Positions 16,609 to 25,751 of a stretch of DNA of 64,000 nt are shown here, in pieces (the stretch's first letter is position 1; every line of letters starts with the position of its first letter). Source of the stretch: Mucilaginibacter tundrae. Lineage in GTDB: Bacteria > Bacteroidota > Bacteroidia > Sphingobacteriales > Sphingobacteriaceae. A program made the translations under genes and the position numbers. The DNA lies in NCBI RefSeq assembly GCF_013408825.1, contig NZ_JACCBZ010000009.1:62001-126000 (forward strand), read 5' to 3'. The notes beneath the pieces are model-generated. The model worked only from the letters and a program-made list of their open reading frames with translations. It did not search any database and was not told the origin of the DNA.

Positions 16609-17490
16609 CTAGTGAGGGCGATCCGCAGCTAATGCCCTGTCAGCTCTCTTAACCGCAATTTTCTCACGGCGCTTAGCATAATTAGCCTTAAAGGTCATCT
16701 TCAACAAGCTATCCAAGCCACCTTTTATAGCGAGGTTATACAAACTGGCTGCTTTACGTATTGGCGAAGCATCCCATGCACGCAGGCTTAATGAGAAAGA
16801 GCCGTCAAGGTACTTCATCCAGTGCCAGTAGCCCGTTGGCATAAACAGGGTGTCGCCGTGCTCTAAAAAAGTTTCAAAGCCCTCTACCCCGTCCAATGCC
16901 GGGAATTTGGCTATATCGGGGTTAGCTACATCATAATCCTCCAAAGCATAGGTAGCATTGGGTATGCAGTATAAGCGATTCTTCCACTTGTTTTCAAACA
17001 GGATAATGTGCTTACGCCCGCCGAAATGGGTATGGAATATATGCGGCAAATCAATATCATAATGTAAAAATGTAACTGAATTCGATCCACCAAAAAACAT
17101 AGCAGGCATGCTTTCTAAAAAACCACCCATTAAATCTTTAGGCAAAACAATATCATCCAGTAATTGCGGCGCTTGCTTAAATATGTTGAAGAAGAAAATC
17201 CTGAGTTCTGTTGGTGTAGATTTGATCAGATCAATATACTCATCAAAAGGCATTTCGGCGGCTGATGAATTGATGGGTTTAGATGGATCGGCTTTTGAAT
17301 TATCATAAAGCGGCACCACCTTTTTACCCACTACTTCTTTCAAATATTCGGCAGTCCATTTTTCACGGGCGGGCCAGCTTTTGGTGAGGCCTTTAATAAT
17401 TAACGGTTTGCGCTTATCTAAATAATTCTTTTTAAAATCGGAGGGGCTAATCGATTCGACAGTGTCGATCGGACGGAGGATGAAACTCAT
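16609..17490 (-). CDS. Cupin_8/JmjC-like 2-oxoglutarate oxygenase, copy 2
   Basis: 293 aa, cytosolic. A cupin_8 (JmjC-type) domain carries the iron triad H143-x-D145 (LHYDIDL) and H223 (GYWHWMKYLDG). K160 is suitably placed to bind 2-oxoglutarate, and HGDTLFMPTGYWHW is the family strand. Members are Fe(II)/2-oxoglutarate hydroxylases acting on proteins or small molecules; the substrate here is unknown. It is a gap-free paralogue of the gene at 17614-18495 (same length, over half of residues identical by eye), arising by tandem duplication. ATG start at 17490. Confidence 0.85.
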   Translation of the reverse strand: MSFILRPIDTVESISPSDFKKNYLDKRKPLIIKGLTKSWPAREKWTAEYLKEVVGKKVVPLYDNSKADPSKPINSSAAEMPFDEYIDLIKSTPTELRIFFFNIFKQAPQLLDDIVLPKDLMGGFLESMPAMFFGGSNSVTFLHYDIDLPHIFHTHFGGRKHIILFENKWKNRLYCIPNATYALEDYDVANPDIAKFPALDGVEGFETFLEHGDTLFMPTGYWHWMKYLDGSFSLSLRAWDASPIRKAASLYNLAIKGGLDSLLKMTFKANYAKRREKIAVKRADRALAADRPH

Positions 17491-17613
17491 ACTTTGATGT
17501 TTTGTCGGATCAACAATTCACCCAAAGGCAAGCCATAACACCGAAGTTCAGCAAAGTAACGTAAATATTTAATTGGATATATTAAGACAACGTTAAAAAT
17601 GACGCGGCGGTTG

Positions 17614-18495
17614 TTATCTCGGTTGCCCTTCTGCCAAAGCTTTATTAGCTCTTTCAATAGCTAATTCTTCCTTCCAATCCATGTAACGCTTTTTAAAGTT
17701 CTTCTTCATAATGTCATCAAACTTACGTTGTATGGTTAAATTATATAAGCTTTTGGCTTTAATACCCCATGATTTATCCCAGGCACGCAGTGAAATAGAA
17801 AACGAACCATCCAAATATTTCATCCAATGCCAAAACCCAGTCGGCATAAATAAAGTATCACCGTGTTCCAATATCGCTTCTTGTCCTTCAACCCCGTTTA
17901 ATGCCGGGAATTTAGTAAAATCAGGCTTTTCAATATCGTAATCTTCTAATGCATAGGTGGCAAAAGGAATACAATACAGGCGTTCGCTCCATTTGTTATC
18001 AAATAAAATAACCTGTTTGCGCCCGTTAAAATGGGTATGAAATATATGTGCAAGGTCAATATCGTAGTGCAAAAAAGTAACAGACCCTTTGCCGCCGAAG
18101 AACATATTAGGGTATTTATCCAAAAATCCGCCTAATAAATCAGTAGGAGAACGATAATCGTCCAGCAATTTCGGTGCATATTTTATTGGGTCGAATAAAA
18201 ATATTCGTAAGTCGGTAGGCTCTTTTTGTATAAGGTCAATATAATCGCCAAATTTCATTTCGGCGGCAGAAGCATTAATTGGCTTTGATGGGTCGGCCTT
18301 TGAACTGTCATAAAGCGGCACAACTACATCGCCAACAGTTTCTTTTAAATAATCGAAAGTCCATTTTTGCAAGGCTGGCCAGCTTTCGGTGGCTTTGCGA
18401 ATAATAAGCGGTTTGCGTGGCTTTAAATAATTGTTAACAAAATCCTCCCGGCTTATACTATCTACTCTATCTATCGGACTTAGAATAATACCCAT
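17614..18495 (-). CDS. Cupin_8/JmjC-like 2-oxoglutarate oxygenase, copy 1
   Basis: 293 aa, the upstream member of the tandem pair. The same iron triad is present (LHYDIDL and GFWHWMKYLDG), so both copies should be active. Shared blocks include PLYDSSKADPSKPIN and RLYCIPFATYALEDYD. It differs from copy 2 mainly in the C-terminal 60 residues and around 100-135, where a substrate-specific part could lie. The copies are 123 bp apart; an exact -7 promoter precedes this one, so they may be co-transcribed. Confidence 0.85.
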   Translation of the reverse strand: MGIILSPIDRVDSISREDFVNNYLKPRKPLIIRKATESWPALQKWTFDYLKETVGDVVVPLYDSSKADPSKPINASAAEMKFGDYIDLIQKEPTDLRIFLFDPIKYAPKLLDDYRSPTDLLGGFLDKYPNMFFGGKGSVTFLHYDIDLAHIFHTHFNGRKQVILFDNKWSERLYCIPFATYALEDYDIEKPDFTKFPALNGVEGQEAILEHGDTLFMPTGFWHWMKYLDGSFSISLRAWDKSWGIKAKSLYNLTIQRKFDDIMKKNFKKRYMDWKEELAIERANKALAEGQPR

Positions 18496-18515
18496 GTTTA
18501 CAATTAATTAACAGT

Positions 18516-18523
18516 CAAAAGTA
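18516..18523 (-). promoter_or_regulatory. -7 promoter element TAnnTTTG for the cupin pair
   Basis: Minus-strand TACTTTTG, 21 bp before the ATG at 18495; exact -7 match. Confidence 0.4.
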
Positions 18524-18590
18524 GTTAAAAGAGAAAAACCTAAAAAGAGGAAAATTGTTTTTGATATTTTTTTGACAAAAATGTATGCAC

Positions 18591-18619
18591 AAAAAAGCCC
18601 GGCGCTTTTGCAACCGGGC
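18591..18619 (-). terminator. Rho-independent terminator after the fasciclin gene
   Basis: On the minus strand GCCCGG (18614-18619) and CCGGGC (18597-18602) pair across an 11-nt loop, and a run of six T (18591-18596) follows. It lies 97 bp past the fasciclin stop. Confidence 0.8.
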
Positions 18620-18715
18620 ATCTCATTCTATAGGTAGAGAAATATTTTAAATATTTGCAGCGACAGTTTGTACACAACACTCATCACCCACAAACTGCCT
18701 TAAAACCGCAAATAA

Positions 18716-19264
18716 TTAATTAGGCATTAATACAGTATTTACTACATGTATTACGCCATTGCTTTGGAACACGTCGGCAATGGTAATCCATGACTTACCG
18801 CCTTTTTCATCAACAAGGTATAATTTCGATCCTTTTTGCATAACTGTTAAAGTACCGCCTTCAACAGTAGTTAAAGTAGCCGAGCCACTACCCATTTTAA
18901 CTTTAGCCATTAAATCGGCAGCGCTTAAACGGCCTGCAACAACATGGTAGGTTAAAATTTTGGTTAGGGTTGCTTTGTTTTCTGGTTTTACTAAAAAGTC
19001 TACTGTACCGGCAGGTAGTTTGGCAAATGCTTCGTTGGTTGGTGCAAACACGGTGAACGGTCCAGGGCCTTCTAAAGTTTCTACTAAACCGGCAGCTTTA
19101 ACAGCGGCAACAAGTGTAGTATGATCTTTTGAGTTTACTGCATTTTCAACAATGTTTTTTGTTGGATACATTGCCGCACCACCAACCATTTTGGTTTGTG
19201 CGAAAGTGTTTGGCGCAAATGCGATAGCTGCTAAAGCAAAGGCCGAGATGATTAATTTTTTCAT
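18716..19264 (-). CDS. Secreted fasciclin (FAS1) domain protein
   Basis: 182 aa. A signal peptide (ending PNTFAQ, about residue 23) precedes a single FAS1 domain. H1 region: [20 protein letters not shown]; core: [19 protein letters not shown]; conserved YH motif: [16 protein letters not shown]; end: [16 protein letters not shown]1 proteins are extracellular adhesion or polymer-binding proteins. The gene is single, with a strong terminator downstream. ATG start at 19264. Confidence 0.92.
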   Translation of the reverse strand: MKKLIISAFALAAIAFAPNTFAQTKMVGGAAMYPTKNIVENAVNSKDHTTLVAAVKAAGLVETLEGPGPFTVFAPTNEAFAKLPAGTVDFLVKPENKATLTKILTYHVVAGRLSAADLMAKVKMGSGSATLTTVEGGTLTVMQKGSKLYLVDEKGGKSWITIADVFQSNGVIHVVNTVLMPN

Positions 19265-19412
19265 ATTGTTTCTTTAGGGTAATATGAAAGAAGATACGGC
19301 ACTTACTACCTGCCGGTTTTTAAATCGGTGGTATTTGCTAAGAGCTTGAGGTTATATATTTTTTCAAACCGGATGGGGATTTTATTCGTAGATGCGCGCC
19401 TTTATTAGCCGT

Positions 19413-19808
19413 TTAATTATCAGTAATTTTCATACCGTAATGCAGTTCTACATCTTCATCATCTACAGTGTAGCTTGTATATAATATCCGTACAGAATCT
19501 TCATCCATACCGAGATATGATTTCCAGGTTCCTTTAAAATCAACACCGTGAGCTTTAAAAGAATTAAAATCATGTAAGGATAGGATTGTCTTATTAAAAT
19601 TCAATTCCCATTTACCAATGCACCTATGCATTTTATTTAAAGAGTCAACATACTTATGCTCATAGGTATAATCATCATTTAAAATGATGGAATCCTTTTT
19701 ATCGATATTCAAAACATATCTACCAGGAAACATATCATCGGTTATTGCCTGGCAGCTTACTAATCCTACAACAAATAGCAATAAACATAAAATGACTTTG
19801 ATTTTCAT
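19413..19808 (-). CDS. Small lipoprotein of unknown function
   Basis: 131 aa from the ATG at 19806-19808. It has a lipoprotein signal (VVGLVSC) with lipidated Cys near residue 19. The mature part begins as a short beta-rich domain (FPGRYVLNIDKKDSIILNDD, GKWELNFNKTILSL), the pattern of small lipocalin-like Bacteroidota lipoproteins. It lies 11 bp after hemW in the same direction and is probably co-transcribed, though no functional link is evident. Confidence 0.65.
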   Translation of the reverse strand: MKIKVILCLLLFVVGLVSCQAITDDMFPGRYVLNIDKKDSIILNDDYTYEHKYVDSLNKMHRCIGKWELNFNKTILSLHDFNSFKAHGVDFKGTWKSYLGMDEDSVRILYTSYTVDDEDVELHYGMKITDN

Positions 19809-19819
19809 GACCGGCAAAG

Positions 19820-20959
19820 CTAGTAATTATCCTCTTTGCTAAAAAAAAGCTCTGAGGCTATATGATCAGCATAAAGCTTGCCAGTTTGTGTTAAGTATAT
19901 TATATTATTTTGTTGGGATAACCAACCGTTGTTAAAAAATTCAGTTGCTGCGCTTTGTAGTTGATTGGCTGACGCGGATGCAATGCTGTTTAAATTGTCC
20001 AAATCAAGCCCCCAACTGGTACGTAACGAGGTCATGATATATTCGTTCAATTTGTCTATCTCCGACAGTATTTCTGTTTCGGCAGGTATCACGTCTGAAC
20101 CCAAGCCTTGCATGTATTTGGTATTGTTGGCTATATTCCACTGTCGCGTTTCGCCATTATATGAGTGTGCTGATGGGCCAATACCCAAATACTTCACTCC
20201 TTTCCAATAGTTGGAGTTATGCCGCGAATAAAATCCTGGCTGGCAAAAATTCGATATTTCGTACTGCTCAAACCCTTTTGTTTGCATCCCGTCCATCAAA
20301 AAAGTAAACTGTGCAGCGCTTTGCTCATCGCTCATGGCTGCCTGTTTTTTTTGTTTAATGAACGATGCCAGGGTCGTGCGAGGTTCAACAGTCATGGAAT
20401 AAGCTGAAACATGCGGAACACCCAATTCAAAAACTTTGTCAGTATTAAACTTCCACTTTTGATCGGTTAGCAAGGGATAACCGTAAATAAGATCGACGGT
20501 AATATTTTCAAAGCCCATATCCTGAGCCCTTTTTACTGCTGATCCAGCTTCACCAGCACGATGTACGCGGTTCATCCACTGCAAATCTTCATCAAAAAAA
20601 GATTGTATTCCAATACTAAAGCGGTTTATAGATGTTTGCCTTAAAGCACGTAATTTGGCTTTATCCAAATCGTCAGGATTGGCTTCCAACGTTATTTCCG
20701 CATCGGAAGCAACCGAATGTAAACTAGTTATGGTGTTAATCAATAAACTTATCTCGGCCTCATTTAACAATGATGGAGTTCCACCACCAAAATAGATGGT
20801 TTCAATACTTTCACCATTTAAATATTTTTTTTGTAGCTGAATTTCTTTGACTAAGGCCTCTATAAGCTCGTGTTTAAATTTTAAAGATGTACTGAAATGA
20901 AAGTCGCAATAATGACAAGCCTGTTTGCAAAAAGGAATATGAATATAGATACCGGCCAT
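19820..20959 (-). CDS. hemW: Radical SAM heme chaperone HemW
   Basis: 379 aa. The radical SAM cluster motif C11-x3-C15-x2-C18 begins right after MAGIYIHIPF and is followed by D-F, the HemW form; I recall HemN having a further Cys at that place. The protein lacks the N-terminal extension of HemN. ETIYFGGGTPSLL and the HNSNYWKGVKYLGIGPSAHS segment are typical, and a HemN C-terminal domain ends the protein. HemW binds heme and delivers it to acceptors such as respiratory proteins; it is often mis-named coproporphyrinogen oxidase. ATG start at 20959, with a -7 element upstream. Confidence 0.92.
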   Translation of the reverse strand: MAGIYIHIPFCKQACHYCDFHFSTSLKFKHELIEALVKEIQLQKKYLNGESIETIYFGGGTPSLLNEAEISLLINTITSLHSVASDAEITLEANPDDLDKAKLRALRQTSINRFSIGIQSFFDEDLQWMNRVHRAGEAGSAVKRAQDMGFENITVDLIYGYPLLTDQKWKFNTDKVFELGVPHVSAYSMTVEPRTTLASFIKQKKQAAMSDEQSAAQFTFLMDGMQTKGFEQYEISNFCQPGFYSRHNSNYWKGVKYLGIGPSAHSYNGETRQWNIANNTKYMQGLGSDVIPAETEILSEIDKLNEYIMTSLRTSWGLDLDNLNSIASASANQLQSAATEFFNNGWLSQQNNIIYLTQTGKLYADHIASELFFSKEDNY

Positions 20960-20990
20960 TAAACTTATGAATTAAACAGATAAAACATGG

Positions 20991-20998
20991 CAAAGTTA
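20991..20998 (-). promoter_or_regulatory. -7 promoter element TAnnTTTG for hemW
   Basis: Minus-strand TAACTTTG, 32 bp before the ATG at 20959; exact -7 match. Confidence 0.4.
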
Positions 20999-21060
20999 AA
21001 CCCTATTACGGGCTTTTAAATGTTTATCTGGATAAAGATTGTTAAGCAGGCGAAAAACGC

Positions 21061-22404
21061 TTATTTTCCTTTAAGTTGAGCCATAACTTGAATGGTTTTT
21101 AAGATTATGCCCATATCACTATTAAAGCTTATGTTATTGAGATATATTAGATCATAACGTACGCGGCTACGCATTTGATCAATATTTTCGGCATATCCAT
21201 AATTCACCTGTCCAATAGATGTAAGCCCTGGTTTAAGGGTAAGTAATTTTTTATAATTAGGCGATTTTAATAATAATTGCTCAATAAAAAATTGACGCTC
21301 AGGCCTTGGACCAACAACAGACATATCTCCTTTTAAAACATTCCAAAATTGAGGTAACTCATCTAGCCTCGATTTACGTAATATCGATCCCCATTTAGTT
21401 ATCCTAGGATCGTTGTCGCTAGATAACTGTGGCCCGAGTAATTCCGCATTTACATACATGCTTCTGAATTTGTATATCCTAAATGGCTTATGGTTTAGTC
21501 CAACTCTTTCCTGCCTAAAAAACACAGGGCCCTTAGAAGTAAACTTAGTAATTAATGCAACTATTAGGAATATCGGCGACCCTAATATCATAACAAATAA
21601 TGAAAACAAAATATCAAAGCTTCTTTTGAAAAACCTAGTCCTGAAACTGATTTCCGGATGTGATGAAAGTTGTATAACCGGCAGATTCTCGTAATTAATT
21701 ACAGAAGCGAAACCATTATCTAACACCAGATCAGAAACAAATTTGATCTTAAACTTATGTTCTTCTCCAAAATCCACCAGCTTTTTTAACAAATCCTGAT
21801 TATTATTCTTATAACATAAAAATATTTCATCAGGTCTTTTATCCAGCATTTCTTGAAATAGAACCTCCGATGACACACTTTTCATTCTTGTTTCATCAAT
21901 AAAATCAATAAAATGATAGCCGTATTCAGGATGATTTGCAAAAGACTTAAATAGCCTTTTGGCTATCCCCTCGTTACCAATAACAATTATATGCCGTTTA
22001 TTGTATCCTCTTTTCCTTAAAACATCTAAGGTGAAAAATATCCATGACCGTTCAACAGCAATCAGAACAAAAAACATCAGGTACGAAATAACCAGTTCGA
22101 CACGCCCTACTTCATATAATTTAAAGAAGTATATAACAAACAATACAATAACCAGGTGATATAGCAGTGCAGACGAAAATTTATTAATATTCTCGCTTAG
22201 TACTAAAGGCCTGGATAACTGGTATGTTTTTGTAAACAAAGACGTTATCACCCATACCAAATTAACTAATAATAAAAAATTATTGAATTCTATACTTGAT
22301 GAACGATAGGTAAAAGAAAATAAATACGCCAGCTTAAGTGCGATATTTAATATAAAAAAATCACTTATAAATATAAAAAATGGAAGTAGTCTAGAGTATT
22401 TCAT
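21061..22404 (-). CDS. Polyprenyl-phosphate sugar-1-phosphate transferase (WcaJ/WbaP type)
   Basis: 447 aa. The N-terminal half has four membrane helices and a CoA-binding-like domain (IVIGNEGIAKRLFKSF). The C-terminal half is the catalytic bacterial sugar transferase: RSFDILFSLFVMILGSPIFL, GPVFFRQERVGLNHKPFRIY, KFRSM, LRKSRLDELPQFWNVLKGD and MSVVGPRPE. It starts assembly of the repeat unit by moving a hexose-1-phosphate (probably glucose or galactose) to undecaprenyl phosphate. It is the last gene of the polysaccharide locus, after a 315-bp gap, and may have its own promoter. Confidence 0.92.
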   Translation of the reverse strand: MKYSRLLPFFIFISDFFILNIALKLAYLFSFTYRSSSIEFNNFLLLVNLVWVITSLFTKTYQLSRPLVLSENINKFSSALLYHLVIVLFVIYFFKLYEVGRVELVISYLMFFVLIAVERSWIFFTLDVLRKRGYNKRHIIVIGNEGIAKRLFKSFANHPEYGYHFIDFIDETRMKSVSSEVLFQEMLDKRPDEIFLCYKNNNQDLLKKLVDFGEEHKFKIKFVSDLVLDNGFASVINYENLPVIQLSSHPEISFRTRFFKRSFDILFSLFVMILGSPIFLIVALITKFTSKGPVFFRQERVGLNHKPFRIYKFRSMYVNAELLGPQLSSDNDPRITKWGSILRKSRLDELPQFWNVLKGDMSVVGPRPERQFFIEQLLLKSPNYKKLLTLKPGLTSIGQVNYGYAENIDQMRSRVRYDLIYLNNISFNSDMGIILKTIQVMAQLKGK

Positions 22405-22433
22405 AGAGCATCTTTAACGGCTTAGGGGTGCCG

Positions 22434-22441
22434 CAAAGATA
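22434..22441 (-). promoter_or_regulatory. -7 promoter element TAnnTTTG for the initiating transferase
   Basis: Minus-strand TATCTTTG, 30 bp before the ATG at 22404; exact -7 match. It suggests separate transcription of this gene. Confidence 0.4.
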
Positions 22442-22719
22442 ACACTTAACTTTTAAAAATTGTTTTAAAAATATAAATATTATTTTTTTGTGTCGATTTT
22501 CTCATCTAATTATCAGCAAAACGCCAAATAACTGATAACAATGTTAAAATTACCATTAAATAGAATAAGGTAATTAAGCTCGGAAGTGTAGGCGGTCTGA
22601 ATGATTATTTGTTTATTTTATATAAAGCATTTTATCCGCATAATAAACTGAATTAGCTATAAAATAAAATTTAACTATTAATATATTTAACAAGCGATAA
22701 TGCAGATGAATTAATCATA
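22442..22719. other. AT-rich gap without gene
   Basis: 278 bp between the last glycosyltransferase and the promoter of the initiating transferase. No open frame of note, no hairpin with a T-tract and no repeat were found. This is the only long gap inside the polysaccharide locus. Confidence 0.6.
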
Positions 22720-23649
22720 TTACTTCCAAAAATGTTTATGCATGGATAGCCTTTTTATTAGAGATAGAGGCATTGTTCTGTAATATTTTCCCGCCTTATA
22801 TCCAAGCCATTTCGCGCCCAAAGAACCAATGGATTTAAATATATATTTAGGGTCATTTTTGGATATATACTTTAATTCCGATTTTACAAATTTGAGCCCC
22901 TCGCCTGTTGGCTTCCCATAATTTTCTATCAACCATCTGTTTTGCTCGTGAAAAACCCTGGTGTCAAAATATCGCCTAAACTCCTCAATCAAAGTATAAG
23001 TATGGGAGTGATATACAGCGGCATCAGCCACGTAAGCCTTTTTAAAGCCTTGTTTTAACATTTTTGCAGCTACAATAGCATCTTCACCCATTATTGAATT
23101 TGAGGGAAAGCCGCCCACATCTAACAATGCGCTATGACGGTAAGCTGAGAATGAATTCGAACAAAAAAAAACTTTAAAACCCTTTTTATCAATATCCGCA
23201 ATCGAAACAATTTCCGGGTCATCCGGATAATTAAAAAACCTGGCGTGGGTTTCTAATGGCTTTGCATTTTCATGCGGCAATTGCCTGCCATATGCAATAC
23301 CTACCATAGGATTATCAAAAGCCTTCACTATATTTTCAATGCTATTAGGAGAAGCTAAAATCGCGTCTTGGGTTAAAAATATGCTAATGGCAGCATCCTT
23401 AGCTAATTCTACCAATAGCTGCCGTGTTGCACCATGATTAAACTCGTGTTTGGAAATAGAGACTACCTTAAATCCAAATGATTTCGCTATTTCAACAGTA
23501 TCATCCGTGGATCCAGAATCAACAATAATCTTGTGCTTCGCGTTAAGGGTTTGCAGAGAGATTGCCTGTAAAGCCGTCACCCATGCACTTCCTGCGTTTA
23601 GGGTAGGTATTAAAATACTTATTTGTGAATTCTCCGTTCCAATGTTCAT
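22720..23649 (-). CDS. Glycosyltransferase family 2
   Basis: 309 aa from the ATG at 23647-23649; a TTG three codons earlier is possible. GT-A fold: ISILIPTLNAGSAWVTALQA, KIIVDSGSTDDTVEIAKSFG, an LTQDAIL nucleotide/metal site in place of a standard DxD, and NSFSAYRHSALLDVGGF with MGEDAIVAAKML. This resembles rhamnosyl- and related transferases. Donor and acceptor are unknown. It follows the next gene upstream after 52 bp. The codon usage is AT-rich, as elsewhere in this locus. Confidence 0.82.
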   Translation of the reverse strand: MNIGTENSQISILIPTLNAGSAWVTALQAISLQTLNAKHKIIVDSGSTDDTVEIAKSFGFKVVSISKHEFNHGATRQLLVELAKDAAISIFLTQDAILASPNSIENIVKAFDNPMVGIAYGRQLPHENAKPLETHARFFNYPDDPEIVSIADIDKKGFKVFFCSNSFSAYRHSALLDVGGFPSNSIMGEDAIVAAKMLKQGFKKAYVADAAVYHSHTYTLIEEFRRYFDTRVFHEQNRWLIENYGKPTGEGLKFVKSELKYISKNDPKYIFKSIGSLGAKWLGYKAGKYYRTMPLSLIKRLSMHKHFWK

Positions 23650-23701
23650 AATCACCAATCACAACGTTTTAAATATCTCATTTGTCAATATTCAGATCTT
23701 A

Positions 23702-24409
23702 TTACTTTAACAATACATAAAGCATACCATAGGCTAATTGTATTCTATTTTTTAATCTTTTTAAAATGGAATATCCACTTTTTTCTAGCGTTGGAGATGC
23801 ATTATTATGATGGCGCACATAATACATTAATTTTTCAGTGCAAAAAATAGTATTCCCTTTTGTTTCGGCTATTAGGCCTATCCACCAATCATGCATATGA
23901 ATATATGACGGAAAAGGTAATGCATAATCCAATATTTTTTTATTGAACGACATACAGCAACCAATGTACGAATTCTTAATCAACGTGTTTAATATACCAG
24001 ACTTTGAGCCCCGTCCTTCGAAAAAAGAGTCAAATATAACGTTGCCATCTTCATCCGTCACAATTGCATCAGAAATAACCAGATCATAATGTTTTTGATG
24101 TAAACTTAAGTGCATTTCAATTTTATTGCTAAACCATTCATCATCCTGATCGGCCAAAAAAATTATGTCGCCAGATGCTTTAGATAAAGCATTTTCAAAA
24201 TTCCCTACCGGTCCCTTTTTATGTTCGTTAGTAAATATTTTTATTCTTGCGTCATTAAAAGATTTAAGTATGTCAATAGTAGAGTCGGTTGAGTGATCAT
24301 CACTTATTATAACTTCATCGTCAGTCGAAAGTTGATCTAAAATACTTTTAATCTGATTAAAAATGTACTCCTTACCATTGTAAGTTGCCATGCAAATGCT
24401 AACTCTCAT
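23702..24409 (-). CDS. Glycosyltransferase family 2 (RfbG-like rhamnosyltransferase type)
   Basis: 235 aa. It begins MRVSICMATYNGKEYIFNQI, then EVIISDDHSTDSTIDIL and FLADQDDEWF with the DQDD metal site. The C-terminal part has YIHMHDWWIGL. This ADQDD/HDWW pattern is typical of the alpha-L-rhamnosyltransferase-like GT2 group. Start overlaps the polymerase stop by 11 bp. The name rests on motif resemblance only; another 6-deoxy- or dideoxy-sugar could be the donor. Confidence 0.82.
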   Translation of the reverse strand: MRVSICMATYNGKEYIFNQIKSILDQLSTDDEVIISDDHSTDSTIDILKSFNDARIKIFTNEHKKGPVGNFENALSKASGDIIFLADQDDEWFSNKIEMHLSLHQKHYDLVISDAIVTDEDGNVIFDSFFEGRGSKSGILNTLIKNSYIGCCMSFNKKILDYALPFPSYIHMHDWWIGLIAETKGNTIFCTEKLMYYVRHHNNASPTLEKSGYSILKRLKNRIQLAYGMLYVLLK

Positions 24410-25751
24410 AATAAACTTTTTTAGACTTCTGCATATAGTTGGCCAATGCTAATGAAGATACGAACAGTATAGAACCAAACATAATTATATCATAAAACAG
24501 CAACAAGAAAAAATCTATTTCTGTAGCAGCATTTACAATTATTGATCCAATTGTGATGTATAAAGTAAGTTGTAAAAAATTAGGTTTAGTCAATACCTTT
24601 TTCAAAAAAGACAGCCTAACTGTCCCAATTATTGCTCCTAAAAAAAACGAATAGAAAAAGGCGCCCACTTTACCAAAATACAGCAAACCTTCTATATGGT
24701 GTTGAGCGTTGGGTCCAAATGAGTCTAATGGAGTACCGAACGCGTAGTTGAGCATATAGGCCCCCAAAGGATATTCGTACGGCGCAATTCTTAAAAAACC
24801 TAAAATTGGATTTATTATATGCATTATAAAATCAGTAGGGCCCAATTTAAAGTTATCATATAAATCATAGGCATAGAAAAAATAAAAGGTATCACCCGAA
24901 CCAACTAACCTCGTAATAAATGTATTTCCGGCACTTGTTTCAACGCCACTTTTGGCAATCACTAAAAACATATATGCGAAGCCGGCAATTAAAAAGTATT
25001 TTCCAAAGGTTTTAATTAATTTTATATTTCTGTCACTTTTCAAGTGTTTGAAAATATTATTCCCGAAAAACAAATTTATAATAGCTACCCCAAAAAAGGA
25101 ATTTAGGATACCTACCAGTGAAGATTTAGACCCCATGGTAAATAAAATAAGTATACCTATTGCAATACTGAGCCAATAAAACAGCTTTTTGTAGGTTGAT
25201 ATCTTATTTACAGGGTGAAAAATTTTTAGAAGTGCAATTGAAAAAATAAAATTAACAGAAACCAGATCAATGCGCCGCACTAGCCCCCATCCTCCGGTAT
25301 AAAGCACCACCTTTGCGACGCTCGGGTCTGCTGATAAAATTGGCAGCGTTCCAACGGATATGAGCATCAAGAGATTTGATCCAATAGTGATAATTATACT
25401 TATCATCAAGAAAAAATCAAACACTAAATCATAATGATTATAAATATTTTCGTTTATAAAATTTGTCTGATTAAGTTTTTTTAAGCCCCGCTTAGATCCT
25501 ACTATTAGGCCTAGCAATAGCCCTACTGTGGAAAGAAGGAATGTTACAAGGTAAAAGGGTTTAATTCGCTGATCGCCAAAATATAAGAACAGCACAAAAG
25601 CAATAGAAAAACTGTTGTATATAAGGTATATTAAAAGTGGGTCAAACCAAAAAAATATATATTTTCTCAGCAGCATATAGTATATAAAAAATACACCACC
25701 TACCAATGCAAACAACAACGGAAGATTTAGTGAAAATACTACCTCTTCCAT
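24399..25751 (-). CDS. O-antigen/capsule repeat-unit polymerase (Wzy-like)
   Basis: 450 aa, about 11-12 membrane helices with a large extracytoplasmic loop around residues 270-370 (TRLVGSGDTFYFFYAYDLYD ... PLDSFGPNAQHHIEGLLYFG). Wzy proteins share little sequence; the call rests on length, topology, loop and context between glycosyltransferases and a flippase. It would join lipid-linked repeat units at the periplasmic face. It overlaps its neighbours by 13 bp upstream and 11 bp downstream. ATG start at 25751. Confidence 0.78.
   Translation of the reverse strand: MEEVVFSLNLPLLFALVGGVFFIYYMLLRKYIFFWFDPLLIYLIYNSFSIAFVLFLYFGDQRIKPFYLVTFLLSTVGLLLGLIVGSKRGLKKLNQTNFINENIYNHYDLVFDFFLMISIIITIGSNLLMLISVGTLPILSADPSVAKVVLYTGGWGLVRRIDLVSVNFIFSIALLKIFHPVNKISTYKKLFYWLSIAIGILILFTMGSKSSLVGILNSFFGVAIINLFFGNNIFKHLKSDRNIKLIKTFGKYFLIAGFAYMFLVIAKSGVETSAGNTFITRLVGSGDTFYFFYAYDLYDNFKLGPTDFIMHIINPILGFLRIAPYEYPLGAYMLNYAFGTPLDSFGPNAQHHIEGLLYFGKVGAFFYSFFLGAIIGTVRLSFLKKVLTKPNFLQLTLYITIGSIIVNAATEIDFFLLLFYDIIMFGSILFVSSLALANYMQKSKKVYYES

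Noticed and set aside
19820..20959. Naming the radical SAM gene coproporphyrinogen III dehydrogenase (hemN)
   Set aside because: The N-terminal extension of HemN is lacking and the cluster motif is followed by D-F, the HemW form.
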